Source of the DNA: Sporichthyaceae bacterium
Lineage (GTDB): Bacteria; Actinomycetota; Actinomycetes; JACCYY01
DNA length: 5,608 nt
Assembly: GCA_013696235.1 (NCBI GenBank)
Contig: JACCYY010000123.1
Location: forward strand, 1-5,608
Reading direction: 5' to 3'
Shown: positions 1 to 5,608 of the stretch, one piece after another
Layout of the letters: each line of letters opens with the position of its first letter
How positions within the stretch are numbered: the stretch's first letter is position 1
Notes under the pieces: model-generated
Database searches by the model: none
What the model saw: the letters and a program-made list of their open reading frames with translations, nothing else
What the model was told of the DNA's origin: nothing
Made by a program: the position numbers and the translations under genes

Positions 1-318
1 GAGGAGGATCCATCCGGCGAGCGGGTGGGCCGGAGGAGGCCGGACCGCTCCGACCCACGAGCGCCGGGCCCAGCGCAGCCACCAGTAGGCCAGCAGCGGA
101 GCTACGGCTACGGCCACGAGGTTCAGACCAATGGCCGCAGCGACATTGCCGTGCGCGAGCTCGTGGAGGGCACGAAGGCTGCCGCAACCGGGGCAGTGCA
201 ACCCGGTCAGCGCGAGAAACGGGCAGGTCGGGTAGCTGCCCGGTACGAACGGGCTGACCGACCCGACGAACACGACCGCTACCACGCTCGCTGCCAGGAC
301 TGCCGCAGGTGCGCGCAC
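1..318 (-). CDS. DUF2752 domain membrane protein (partial, C-terminus beyond window edge)
   Basis: This minus-strand frame is open from the left edge and shows 106 codons from a GTG at 318. The hallmark is a TCPF segment (Cys32) followed by LTGLHCPGCGSLRALHEL, with CPGCG at residues 42-46. That is the signature of DUF2752, a small membrane-protein family of unknown function common in actinobacteria. A hydrophobic helix lies at about residues 7-22, a second at about 58-83 (ending in Trp and Arg residues), and a third begins at the window edge (GWILL). The paired cysteines could bind metal or form a disulfide, but this is inference. I chose GTG 318 because GAGG stands 9 nt upstream and the protein then starts directly at the first helix. 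A longer alternative starts at GTG 402, overlapping the last base of the dispanin stop codon (TAGTG), but has no visible ribosome binding site and would include the 351-374 hairpin. The gene lies directly downstream of the dispanin gene, a pairing I recall from other actinobacteria. Confidence 0.8.
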   Translation of the reverse strand, partial: MRAPAAVLAASVVAVVFVGSVSPFVPGSYPTCPFLALTGLHCPGCGSLRALHELAHGNVAAAIGLNLVAVAVAPLLAYWWLRWARRSWVGAVRPPPAHPLAGWILL

Positions 319-350
319 GGTCGCCCACCTCGGCCCGTCCCGTTGTGAAG

Positions 351-374
351 GACCCGCCTCGGTGACGGCGGGTC
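351..374 (-). terminator. GC-rich hairpin between dispanin and DUF2752 genes
   Basis: GACCCGCC (351-358) and GGCGGGTC (367-374) form a perfect 8-bp stem with an 8-nt loop, starting 28 nt past the dispanin stop. No T-run follows on the minus strand, as is common for actinobacterial hairpin terminators. It could equally be an attenuator or an RNA-stability element upstream of the DUF2752 gene. Confidence 0.4.
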
Positions 375-401
375 GACGTGGAGCGGCGGCAGGGGAGGGC
401 A

Positions 402-719
402 CTAGTACGGGTCCGAGAAATTGCCTGAGAAGCCGATGACTCCGACAACGACGACCAGGTAGATCACGATGGCGACGACGCCCACGACGATGGACGCGAT
501 CCACCAGGTCTTGGCCTTGTTCGACGCCTCGATCGCCTCGGCGTGCCGCCCGGTCTGCCACAGGGTGTTGACCTTGTTCGAGTAGACCAGCGAGACGATG
601 CCGAGCGGGAGGCAGCACGCCACCGTCGTCACGATCGCCATCACCAGGTGGTTCGGTGGCGGTGGCGCCGGGTATCCGCCGGGCTGGGGCTGCGGTGAGG
701 GCGGGTAGTCGTAGCTCAT
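402..719 (-). CDS. CD225/dispanin family small membrane protein
   Basis: This is a 105-residue protein. Residues 1-23 are a Pro/Tyr/Gly/Gln-rich cytoplasmic-type tail (MSYDYPPSPQPQPGGY and a PPPP run). Helix one spans about 25-47 and carries the CCLPLGIVSLVYS motif. A polar loop (NKVNTLWQTGRHAEAIEASNKAKTW in two parts, residues 48-72) follows, and helix two covers about 73-97, ending in a short FSGNFSDPY tail. The Cys-Cys-Pro-Leu-Gly motif and the A-x3-S-x2-A-x-x-W loop are typical of the CD225/dispanin family (PF04505), the family that includes vertebrate IFITM proteins. The bacterial members have no established function. The ATG at 719 is supported by a strong ribosome binding site (AGAGAGGA at 734-727). 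The gene starts 65 nt after the mutY stop and precedes a DUF2752 gene on the same strand, so the two membrane proteins may work together; that is inference from context. Confidence 0.88.
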   Translation of the reverse strand: MSYDYPPSPQPQPGGYPAPPPPNHLVMAIVTTVACCLPLGIVSLVYSNKVNTLWQTGRHAEAIEASNKAKTWWIASIVVGVVAIVIYLVVVVGVIGFSGNFSDPY

Positions 720-726
720 CGGCCGG

Positions 727-734
727 TCCTCTCT
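727..734 (-). promoter_or_regulatory. Ribosome binding site of the dispanin gene
   Basis: AGAGAGGA read on the minus strand, with GAGG ending 8 nt before the ATG at 719. It fixes the start within a frame that stays open much further upstream. Its first three bases also belong to a 9-bp inverted repeat (732-740 with 803-811), so it could be partly masked by RNA folding. Confidence 0.7.
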
Positions 735-784
735 GGCGAACGCCGAGCACGTCCGCCTTGTCCGTCGCGGAGCGTACGCGCCTC

Positions 785-1711
785 CTACTGTTGACGTACG
801 GTTTCGCCAGAACTGTCCGGCATCCGCTGGTTTGACGGCGCCGGGTCGGGCTGCGCGCTGGTCAGGGCCGGGACGAGACCGTCTGCCACCAGGCTCGCGA
901 AGGCACGCTCGCGCTGGTCGTCGATGGGCCAGACCGCCGCCAGGGCGGCGGGGGTGACCGGACCCACGGCGTCCCGAAGAACGGCGAGAAGGCGACCGCG
1001 TACCTCTCGGTCCGTACCCGGGTAGCGCTGCCGTGGACGGGCTGGACCGTCGTAGGGCGGCGCGCCGGCGCGCTGCCAGGCGCACGCGTCGAGCACTGGA
1101 CATCGCTCGCAGCGCGGCGCGCGCGAGGTGCAGACGAGCGCGCCGAGCTCCATGGTCGCGACTGCCCACCGCGGGCCGAGCGGATCTGGCGGCGCGAGGG
1201 CTTCGGCTCGCTCGCGCTCGGCCCTGGTGACTGCAGGCGGCGGCAGCGCCTCGCCGCCGACCAGCCGGCCCAGGACACGCCGCACGTTCGTGTCGAGCAC
1301 GACGTGGCGCCCCCCGAATGCGAACGAGGCGATGGCAGCCGCGGTGTAGTCGCCGATCCCGGGCAGTGCGCGCAGGTCCGCGTACGACGACGGCACCTCG
1401 CCGCCGTGCCGCTCGACCATGACAGCGGCGGCGGCATGCAGCCGCAGCGCCCGGCGCGGATAACCCAGACGTCCCCACTGCCGCACCGCGTCACCCGGCG
1501 CCGCCGCGGCGAGCTCGGCCGGGGTCGGCCAGCGCTCGAGCCACAGCACGTACGCCGGGAGCACGCGGTCGACCCGGGTCTGCTGGAGCATGAACTCGCT
1601 GACCACGACTCCCCATGCCGCCGTACCCGGGCGGCGCCAGGGCAGGTCGCGCGCGTGCTCGTCGTACCACGCGAGTACGCGCTCGTGCAGGGTCGGCGTC
1701 GTGGTCAGCAC
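785..1711 (-). CDS. mutY: A/G-specific adenine DNA glycosylase MutY
   Basis: MutY removes adenine mispaired with 8-oxoguanine or guanine, starting base-excision repair of oxidative damage. The 308-residue protein has the family motifs in order. The catalytic Glu39 sits in SEFMLQQT. The helix-hairpin-helix is ALPGIGDYTAAAIASFAFG (about 115-133), with the catalytic Asp140 in VLDTNVRRVLGR. The [4Fe-4S] ligands Cys194-x6-Cys201-x2-Cys204-x5-Cys210 have spacing identical to E. coli MutY. After the cluster only about 95 residues remain: a short module around VRGRLLAVLRDAVGPVTPA (about residues 237-280) and a low-complexity polar tail. The full NUDIX-like 8-oxoG-recognition domain of E. coli MutY is therefore absent or strongly reduced, as in other actinobacterial homologues. 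The GTG start at 1711 lies 11 nt after the disA stop, has no convincing Shine-Dalgarno sequence, and no better start occurs before the catalytic Glu, so translational coupling to disA is likely. Downstream, the frame stays open past its TAG to a TGA that overlaps the dispanin ATG. Confidence 0.95.
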   Translation of the reverse strand: MLTTTPTLHERVLAWYDEHARDLPWRRPGTAAWGVVVSEFMLQQTRVDRVLPAYVLWLERWPTPAELAAAAPGDAVRQWGRLGYPRRALRLHAAAAVMVERHGGEVPSSYADLRALPGIGDYTAAAIASFAFGGRHVVLDTNVRRVLGRLVGGEALPPPAVTRAERERAEALAPPDPLGPRWAVATMELGALVCTSRAPRCERCPVLDACAWQRAGAPPYDGPARPRQRYPGTDREVRGRLLAVLRDAVGPVTPAALAAVWPIDDQRERAFASLVADGLVPALTSAQPDPAPSNQRMPDSSGETVRQQ

Positions 1712-1722
1712 CCGCGTCAGGC

Positions 1723-2817
1723 TCAGACGTAGCGCTCGAGGATGCTGGCCTCGGCGAGCCGGGACAGGCCCTCGCGGACGGTTCGCGCCCGGTTCTCACC
1801 GACCCCCTCGACGGTCTGCAGGTCGTCGACGGTCGCGGCGAGCAACTTCTGCAGCCCGCCGAAGTGCTCGACGAGCCGTTCGACGACCGCCCCTGGCAGC
1901 CGTGGGACCTTCGCGAGCAGGCGGTACCCGCGCGGGCTGACCGGCGCGTCGAGCGACTCGCCGACACCGACGAAACCGAGCACGCGAGCCACCGCCGTGA
2001 GATCGAGAAGCTCCTCCGAGCTCGCGCCGGCGAGGGCCTCGAGCACCCGAAGCGGTTCGAGCTCGCGCCGACCGGACGGCGGTGGTGCGTAGTCGCGAAC
2101 GACGAGGTCCTGCTCGAGATCGACCCCGCCGATCAGCTCGTCGAGCTGCAGTGCGATCAACCGGCCGTCGGTGCCGAGCTCGACGACGTCCCAGTCGATC
2201 TCGGTCGCGATCCGTCCCACCATCTCCAGCCGCTGGGCCACGGTGCAGACGTCGCGCACCGTCACCAAGTCCTCGATCTCGAGCGCGGACAGCGTGCGCG
2301 ACACCTCGTCGAGCCGCATCTTGTAGCGCTCGAGCGTCGCCAGCGCCTGGTTCGCGCGCGACAGGATGCGGGCGGAGCCCTCGATGACGTGCCGCTGATC
2401 GCGGAGGTAGAGGGCGATCATGAGCATCGACTGGCTGACGGAGACGACCGGTAGCCCGGTCTGCTTCGCGACCCGTTCCGCCGTACGGTGACGCGTGCCT
2501 GACTCCGTGGTCAGGATCGAGGGGTCCGGGACGAGCTGCACGTTCGCCCGGAGGATCCGGCTCGCCTCGCGGTCGACGATGATCGCGCCGTCCATCTTCG
2601 CCAGTTCGCGCAACCCGGTCGCGGTGAACGGGACGTCGAGGGCGAACCCGCCCGTGCAGATGGAGTCCACGGTCCGGTCGTGGCCGAGCACGATCAGCGC
2701 ACCGGTCCGGCCGCGCAGGATCCGCTCGAGACCCTCCCGCAGCTCGGTTCCGGGGGCGACCGCGGCCAGCGTGCTCCGCATCGCCGCCTGGACGGCTTCC
2801 TTGTCGCTCGTTGCCAC
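1723..2817 (-). CDS. disA: DNA integrity scanning protein DisA, diadenylate cyclase
   Basis: DisA condenses two ATP into cyclic di-AMP and slows when its DNA-binding part meets branched DNA. The 364-residue length matches the family. The N-terminal DAC domain (about 10-150) shows the catalytic DGA at 76-78 (KMDGAIIVD) and the RHR nucleotide-binding motif at 109-111 ([10 protein letters not shown]), followed by [15 protein letters not shown] long helical spine covers about 150-300. The C-terminal helix-hairpin-helix DNA-binding domain, similar to RuvA, covers about 305-360, with [16 protein letters not shown] around 336-351. The protein should form an octamer, as known for the family. The start is GTG 2817, preceded by AAGG 7 nt upstream that overlaps the radA stop, so the two genes are 9 nt apart and probably coupled. 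All key residues are intact. RadA is known in mycobacteria to bind and inhibit DisA, which fits the shared operon. Confidence 0.97.
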   Translation of the reverse strand: MATSDKEAVQAAMRSTLAAVAPGTELREGLERILRGRTGALIVLGHDRTVDSICTGGFALDVPFTATGLRELAKMDGAIIVDREASRILRANVQLVPDPSILTTESGTRHRTAERVAKQTGLPVVSVSQSMLMIALYLRDQRHVIEGSARILSRANQALATLERYKMRLDEVSRTLSALEIEDLVTVRDVCTVAQRLEMVGRIATEIDWDVVELGTDGRLIALQLDELIGGVDLEQDLVVRDYAPPPSGRRELEPLRVLEALAGASSEELLDLTAVARVLGFVGVGESLDAPVSPRGYRLLAKVPRLPGAVVERLVEHFGGLQKLLAATVDDLQTVEGVGENRARTVREGLSRLAEASILERYV

Positions 2818-2824
2818 GGCGGCA

Positions 2825-2828
2825 CCTT
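2825..2828 (-). promoter_or_regulatory. Ribosome binding site of disA, overlapping the radA stop codon
   Basis: AAGG on the minus strand lies 7 nt upstream of the disA GTG, and its two A residues are the last two bases of the radA TAA stop. A ribosome finishing radA sits on this site, which supports coupled translation and the choice of GTG 2817. Confidence 0.5.
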
Positions 2829-4263
2829 ATCCGTGGATGCGCGGGATCCCGGTTCGGTCCAACGGCGTGGGGGTCTCGACGGGACGCGGTGGTGGCGTCG
2901 CCACCTGGGTGAGCCGCCGCAGTGCGGAGTGGACGTCTGGCACCTCGACCACCTCGATGCCGCTCGGGTAGGGACCACTGCCAGGTGGCACGAGCGCGCG
3001 GGTGAAGCCGAGCCGCTGCGCCTCCTCCAGCCGCCGGCGCACCCCGGTCACCCGGCGGATCTCGCCGGTCAGGCCGACCTCACCGATCGCGACCACGCCG
3101 TCGGCGAGCGGTCGTTCGACGTACGCGCTCGCGACGGCCAGCGCCGTGGCGAGGTCCGACGCCGGCTCGGTGAGCCGGACCCCGCCCACGGTGGCGACGT
3201 ACACGTCGTTGCGCCCGACCGGCACCCCGCCGCGCTTGTCCAGGACGGCGAGCACCATGGCGATCCGGGCGGAGTCCAGACCAGAGCTCGCTCGCCGCGG
3301 CGAGGCAAGCGTCGACTCGGTGACGAGCGCTTGCAGCTCGGCCACGATCGGTCGGCGACCCTCGAGCGACACCGTCACGCAGGTCCCGGCGACCGGCTCG
3401 GCCCGATCGGCCAGAAACAGGCCGCTCGGGTCGGCGATGCCGTCGATCCCGGTGTCGTGGAGGTCGAAGCAGCCGACCTCGTCAGCGGATCCGAAACGGT
3501 TCTTCATCGCCCGGACCATGCGCAGGCGGCTGTGCCGTTCGCCCTCGAAGGACAGCACGACGTCGACGAGGTGCTCGAGCAGACGCGGACCGGCGACCGA
3601 GCCGTCCTTGGTGACGTGACCGACGAGGACCGTCGCGATCGCTCGTTGCTTCGCGATCCGGGTGATCGCCGCGGCGCAGGCGCGCACCTGGGTGACGCCA
3701 CCGGCCCCACCGTCGATGCCCGGAGCCACCATGGTCTGCACCGAGTCGATCACGAGCAGGGCCGGCGACACCGCCTCGATGTGCGTGAGCGCGGCGGCGA
3801 GGTCTGTCTCGGCGGCAAGGTAGAGGTGCTTGCTGGCCGCGCCGATGCGCTCGGCCCGGAGCCGAACCTGGGCGGCGGACTCCTCGCCGGTGATGATCAG
3901 GCTCGGCGCGGCCGCCGACGCGCACCGGGCCGCGACGTCGAGCAGCAACGTCGACTTGCCGACGCCGGGCTCGCCGGCCAGGAGGACCACTCCACCGGGC
4001 ACCACTCCGCCGCCCAGCACGCGGTCGAGCTCGGGCACCCCCGTCGGTCTCGCCATCGCCGCGGCCACGTCGATGTCGGGCATGGCCAAGGCTGGTGCGG
4101 ACACCGGACCGGCGACGACCTGGCGGACCGGCTGGGCACCCACCTCTTCGAGGGCGCCCCAGGCCTGGCACTCGCCACACCGACCGGCCCAACGCTGGCT
4201 CTGCCACCCGCACTCACCGCACCGGTAGGCCGGTCGCCCGCTCGTCCTCGCCACGAGCGCCAC
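2827..4263 (-). CDS. radA: DNA repair protein RadA (Sms), RecA-like branch-migration ATPase
   Basis: RadA processes recombination intermediates by ATP-driven branch migration or unwinding. The 478 residues cover the whole family architecture. The N-terminal C4 zinc finger has Cys15-x2-Cys18 and Cys29-x2-Cys32. A RecA-like ATPase core follows, with Walker A GEPGVGKST (97-105), Walker B LLVIDS (169-174) and the RadA-specific KNRFG motif at 254-258. A Lon-protease-like C-terminal domain covers about 290-455, including GRNDVYVATVGGVRL and VAIGEVGLTGEIRRV. The last 25 or so residues form a Pro/Thr-rich tail. GTG 4263 is the annotated start, but its upstream sequence has no clear Shine-Dalgarno sequence. 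GTG 4254, three codons in, gives a start (MARTSGRPAYRC) closer to typical RadA and has a weak GGTGG 5 nt upstream, so the true start is uncertain by 3 residues. It is the first gene of the radA-disA-mutY operon, divergent from the reductase gene. Confidence 0.96.
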   Translation of the reverse strand: MALVARTSGRPAYRCGECGWQSQRWAGRCGECQAWGALEEVGAQPVRQVVAGPVSAPALAMPDIDVAAAMARPTGVPELDRVLGGGVVPGGVVLLAGEPGVGKSTLLLDVAARCASAAAPSLIITGEESAAQVRLRAERIGAASKHLYLAAETDLAAALTHIEAVSPALLVIDSVQTMVAPGIDGGAGGVTQVRACAAAITRIAKQRAIATVLVGHVTKDGSVAGPRLLEHLVDVVLSFEGERHSRLRMVRAMKNRFGSADEVGCFDLHDTGIDGIADPSGLFLADRAEPVAGTCVTVSLEGRRPIVAELQALVTESTLASPRRASSGLDSARIAMVLAVLDKRGGVPVGRNDVYVATVGGVRLTEPASDLATALAVASAYVERPLADGVVAIGEVGLTGEIRRVTGVRRRLEEAQRLGFTRALVPPGSGPYPSGIEVVEVPDVHSALRRLTQVATPPPRPVETPTPLDRTGIPRIHG

Positions 4264-4380
4264 CGTACGGGCCGGGACCGACGAGAACCTGGACGTACCA
4301 GCCTGCCTGTGGAGTTGCGTTCGGGGGGTGGGGCCAGCATGATTTCACCAAACGTTGATTTGCTAGCGAGCGAGGATTGA
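4264..4380. promoter_or_regulatory. Divergent intergenic region with AT-richer promoter-like stretch
   Basis: These 117 nt separate two divergent genes and should hold promoters for both radA and the reductase. Positions 4339-4380 are only about 43% GC in a roughly 70% GC setting, which is promoter-like. On the plus strand, TTGCGT (4315-4320) and CATGAT (4338-4343) are spaced 17 nt, a weak sigma-70-type candidate that would put the transcript start near 4350. I found no convincing -10/-35 pair toward radA and no LexA-like box. A G-rich run (4323-4333) precedes the AT-rich part. The same stretch also contains a possible 13-codon upstream ORF (4339-4380). Confidence 0.35.
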
Positions 4381-4764
4381 GTGGTCCTGTCGCCGCGGGT
4401 GGCGAGGTTCAACCGCCTGGTGACCAACCGCATCACGTTGCCCGTGGCCGGCTGGCTGCCCGGGTTCGGACTGGTGCACCACGTTGGTCGCCGCTCGGGC
4501 CACGCGTACCGGACCCCGGTGAACGTCTTCCGGTCACCCGGCGGCTACGTCGTCGCGCTCACGTACGGCCGGGACGCGGACTGGGTCAAGAACGTTCTGG
4601 CCGCCGGCCACTGCGAGCTGGTCACCCGTCGCCGTACCCATGCCCTCACCGACCCGCAGGTCGTCCGGGACGGGACACGCGCAGGAGTGCCGTTCGTGGT
4701 CCGGCAGATCCTCGAGGCGAACGACGTCTCGGACTTCCTCCACCTCGGCGAGCGGCAGCCCTGA
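4381..4764 (+). CDS. F420H2-dependent nitroreductase/quinone reductase-family protein (PF04075-like)
   Basis: The 127-residue protein resembles the deazaflavin-dependent nitroreductase family of actinobacteria (Ddn-like, split beta-barrel fold), whose members use reduced cofactor F420 to reduce quinones or nitro compounds. The visible signatures are the N-terminal VARFNRLVTNRI helix leading to LPGFGLVHH, the GRRSGHAYRTPVNVF block (36-50), and TYGRDADWVKNVLAAG (61-76), where family members contact the cofactor. The Asp-Phe-Leu near the C-terminus (119-121) is also typical. It belongs to the short-form group; its own substrate cannot be read from sequence, and some members bind other cofactors. 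The GTG start immediately follows an in-frame TGA, so no upstream start in this frame can contribute. GAGG lies 5 nt upstream. No F420 biosynthesis gene is in the window. The gene runs divergently from radA and converges on the Cys-rich gene. Confidence 0.85.
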   Translation: MVLSPRVARFNRLVTNRITLPVAGWLPGFGLVHHVGRRSGHAYRTPVNVFRSPGGYVVALTYGRDADWVKNVLAAGHCELVTRRRTHALTDPQVVRDGTRAGVPFVVRQILEANDVSDFLHLGERQP

Positions 4765-4808
4765 GCGGGCACCGCTGCGGAACAACCTCAGCGGGAGCTA
4801 TCTCAGGG
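4759..4808. terminator. Nested inverted repeat between convergent genes, probable bidirectional terminator
   Basis: CCCTGAG (4759-4765) pairs with CTCAGGG (4802-4808), and inside it CCGCTG (4772-4777) pairs with CAGCGG (4789-4794) around an 11-nt loop. The outer arms contain the two TGA stop codons of the facing genes in mirror positions. There is no T-run in either direction. Position between convergent stops makes a two-way terminator the simplest reading. Confidence 0.45.
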
Positions 4809-5558
4809 GTGCGGATCGGCCGGGTGCGGCGCGACCCGCGTCGACCTGCGCTGGCGCATCCGCTGCTCGCAGTGCGCCACGAGCTCGCCGTAGGCCGCGT
4901 CCCCCATCAGCTCGCGCAGCTCGCGCTCGCACGAGCGGAACACCGGATCCGGCGCGACGTGCGCCTCGGTGTTGCCGCTGCAGTACCAGTCCAGGTCGTG
5001 GCCGCCGGCACCCCACCCGCGACGGTCGTACTCGCTGATCGTCACGACCAGGGTCTGGGTGCCGTCTGGCCGGTCGACGCGGTCGTACGTCCGGCGGATG
5101 GGCAGCTGCCAGCACACGTCGGGCTTGGTCTCGACCGGGTGCCGCCCGGTCCGGAGCGCCAGCGCATGCAGCGCGCAACCGGCGCCCCCGATGAACCCGG
5201 GGCGGTTCAGGAAGACGCACGCGCCGTCGACCACCCTGGTCTTGCGTGCGCCGCCGCCATCGGTCTCGGTCCAGCTCGGTCGACGCGCTCCGACGGCGTG
5301 CTGCTGCCACAAGTCCGGCGTGAGCTCGCCGACGAACGCCCGGACGCGTCGCTCGTCGGCCCGGTCGGAGAAGTGGGCGCCGAGCGTGCAGCACCCCGCG
5401 TCGGGCTCCTCGGCGTAGATGCCCCGGCACCCGGCGCCGAAGATGCAGGCCCAGGACGATGTCAGCCAGGTCAGGTCGCAGCGAAAGACCTGATCTACGT
5501 CGTCCGGGTCGGCGAAGTCCACCCACGCGCGGGGGAAGTCCAGCTCGACCTCGGGCAT
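4803..5558 (-). CDS. Conserved cysteine-rich protein, YkgJ/DUF3109-like putative metal or Fe-S binding
   Basis: The 251-residue soluble protein has no signal peptide or membrane helix and eleven cysteines (27, 38, 44, 56, 57, 114, 128, 149, 193, 210, 230). Their layout resembles YkgJ-type proteins: an N-terminal group ending in a Cys-Cys pair (ACIFGAGC, then GCCTLGAHF), a middle [22 protein letters not shown] block (two parts, about 114-134), and [14 protein letters not shown] (about 146-158), which parallels the family's RPxxCRxFP. Two conserved-looking segments near the C-terminus are [20 protein letters not shown] and the NTEAHV that follows. I recall closely similar uncharacterised proteins across actinobacteria, but no established function. 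Zinc or Fe-S binding is inference from the cysteines. The start is ATG 5558, with AGG 9 nt upstream; a TTG at 5579 would add seven residues and looks less likely. A TAGGCT hexamer 7 nt before the ATG could instead be a -10 element for a leaderless transcript. Confidence 0.82.
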   Translation of the reverse strand: MPEVELDFPRAWVDFADPDDVDQVFRCDLTWLTSSWACIFGAGCRGIYAEEPDAGCCTLGAHFSDRADERRVRAFVGELTPDLWQQHAVGARRPSWTETDGGGARKTRVVDGACVFLNRPGFIGGAGCALHALALRTGRHPVETKPDVCWQLPIRRTYDRVDRPDGTQTLVVTISEYDRRGWGAGGHDLDWYCSGNTEAHVAPDPVFRSCERELRELMGDAAYGELVAHCEQRMRQRRSTRVAPHPADPHP

Positions 5559-5608
5559 GCGCGGCAGCCTACGTTGCAACCGTTGACCGTCGGTCCGCGA
5601 GGATGTGG

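Noticed and set aside
25..348. 107-codon plus-strand frame at the left edge
   Set aside because: The opposite strand encodes a clear DUF2752 protein with the CPGCG motif; the plus-strand translation is low-complexity Arg/Pro-rich.
758..782. TTGTCCGTC-N8-TACGCG resembling the mycobacterial RecA-independent-of-LexA damage promoter motif
   Set aside because: It points along the plus strand with no gene downstream in that direction, and both halves deviate from the motif.
720..1478. Upstream extension of the dispanin frame through mutY, giving a 358-residue protein
   Set aside because: The upstream part is an Arg/Ala-rich out-of-frame reading of mutY; a strong ribosome binding site and family homology start at ATG 719.
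1615..2454. 279-codon plus-strand open frame antisense to disA
   Set aside because: It is the mirror of an intact disA with DGA and RHR motifs; nothing in its translation suggests a real protein.
4323..4333. G-rich run as a possible G-quadruplex
   Set aside because: Only two G-tracts are present close together, too few for a standard four-tract quadruplex.
2680..4380. 566-codon open frame on the plus strand, antisense to radA
   Set aside because: Its composition (rich in Arg, His, Gly, Asp) and lack of any domain are typical of high-GC antisense shadows; radA on the other strand has every family motif.
4534..4785. Minus-strand frames antisense to the reductase gene
   Set aside because: They are shadows of a plus-strand gene with recognisable family blocks, and lack ribosome binding sites or homology that I can see.

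Overview
The window is GC-rich (roughly 70% by eye) and densely packed with genes. It reads as a chromosomal housekeeping segment of an actinobacterium. The supporting evidence is the tight order radA-disA-mutY, a deazaflavin (F420)-type nitroreductase-family protein, GTG starts on most genes, a short actinobacterial-style MutY, and a DUF2752 plus CD225/dispanin pair. I cannot name the genus.

Layout, left to right. Positions 1-318 (minus strand) hold the 5' part of a DUF2752 membrane-protein gene that runs off the left edge. A GC-rich hairpin at 351-374 separates it from a small two-helix CD225/dispanin-like membrane protein (402-719, minus). Then comes a compact minus-strand operon read from right to left: radA (2827-4263), disA (1723-2817, 9 nt after radA) and mutY (785-1711, 11 nt after disA). 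A 117-nt divergent intergenic region with a distinctly AT-richer stretch (4339-4380) separates radA from a plus-strand F420H2-dependent reductase-like gene (4381-4764). That gene converges on a minus-strand gene for a cysteine-rich protein resembling YkgJ/DUF3109-type metal-binding proteins (4803-5558). The 38 nt between the two stop codons form a nested inverted repeat that probably acts as a two-way terminator.

How the genes work together. RadA is a recombination/branch-migration ATPase, DisA makes c-di-AMP and senses branched DNA, and MutY removes adenine opposite 8-oxoguanine. The operon is therefore a DNA-integrity unit. RadA is known in mycobacteria to bind and inhibit DisA, so co-transcription makes biological sense. 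The dispanin and DUF2752 genes follow on the same strand after a 65-nt gap and may be read through from the operon or form their own unit; their function is not known.

I see no mobile element, CRISPR array, tRNA, rRNA or defence system. Most of the window is recognisable core genome. The least understood parts are the Cys-rich protein and the dispanin/DUF2752 pair. The smaller oddities are at gene junctions: an open mutY frame beyond its stop that reaches the dispanin start, and a 13-codon upstream ORF abutting the reductase start.
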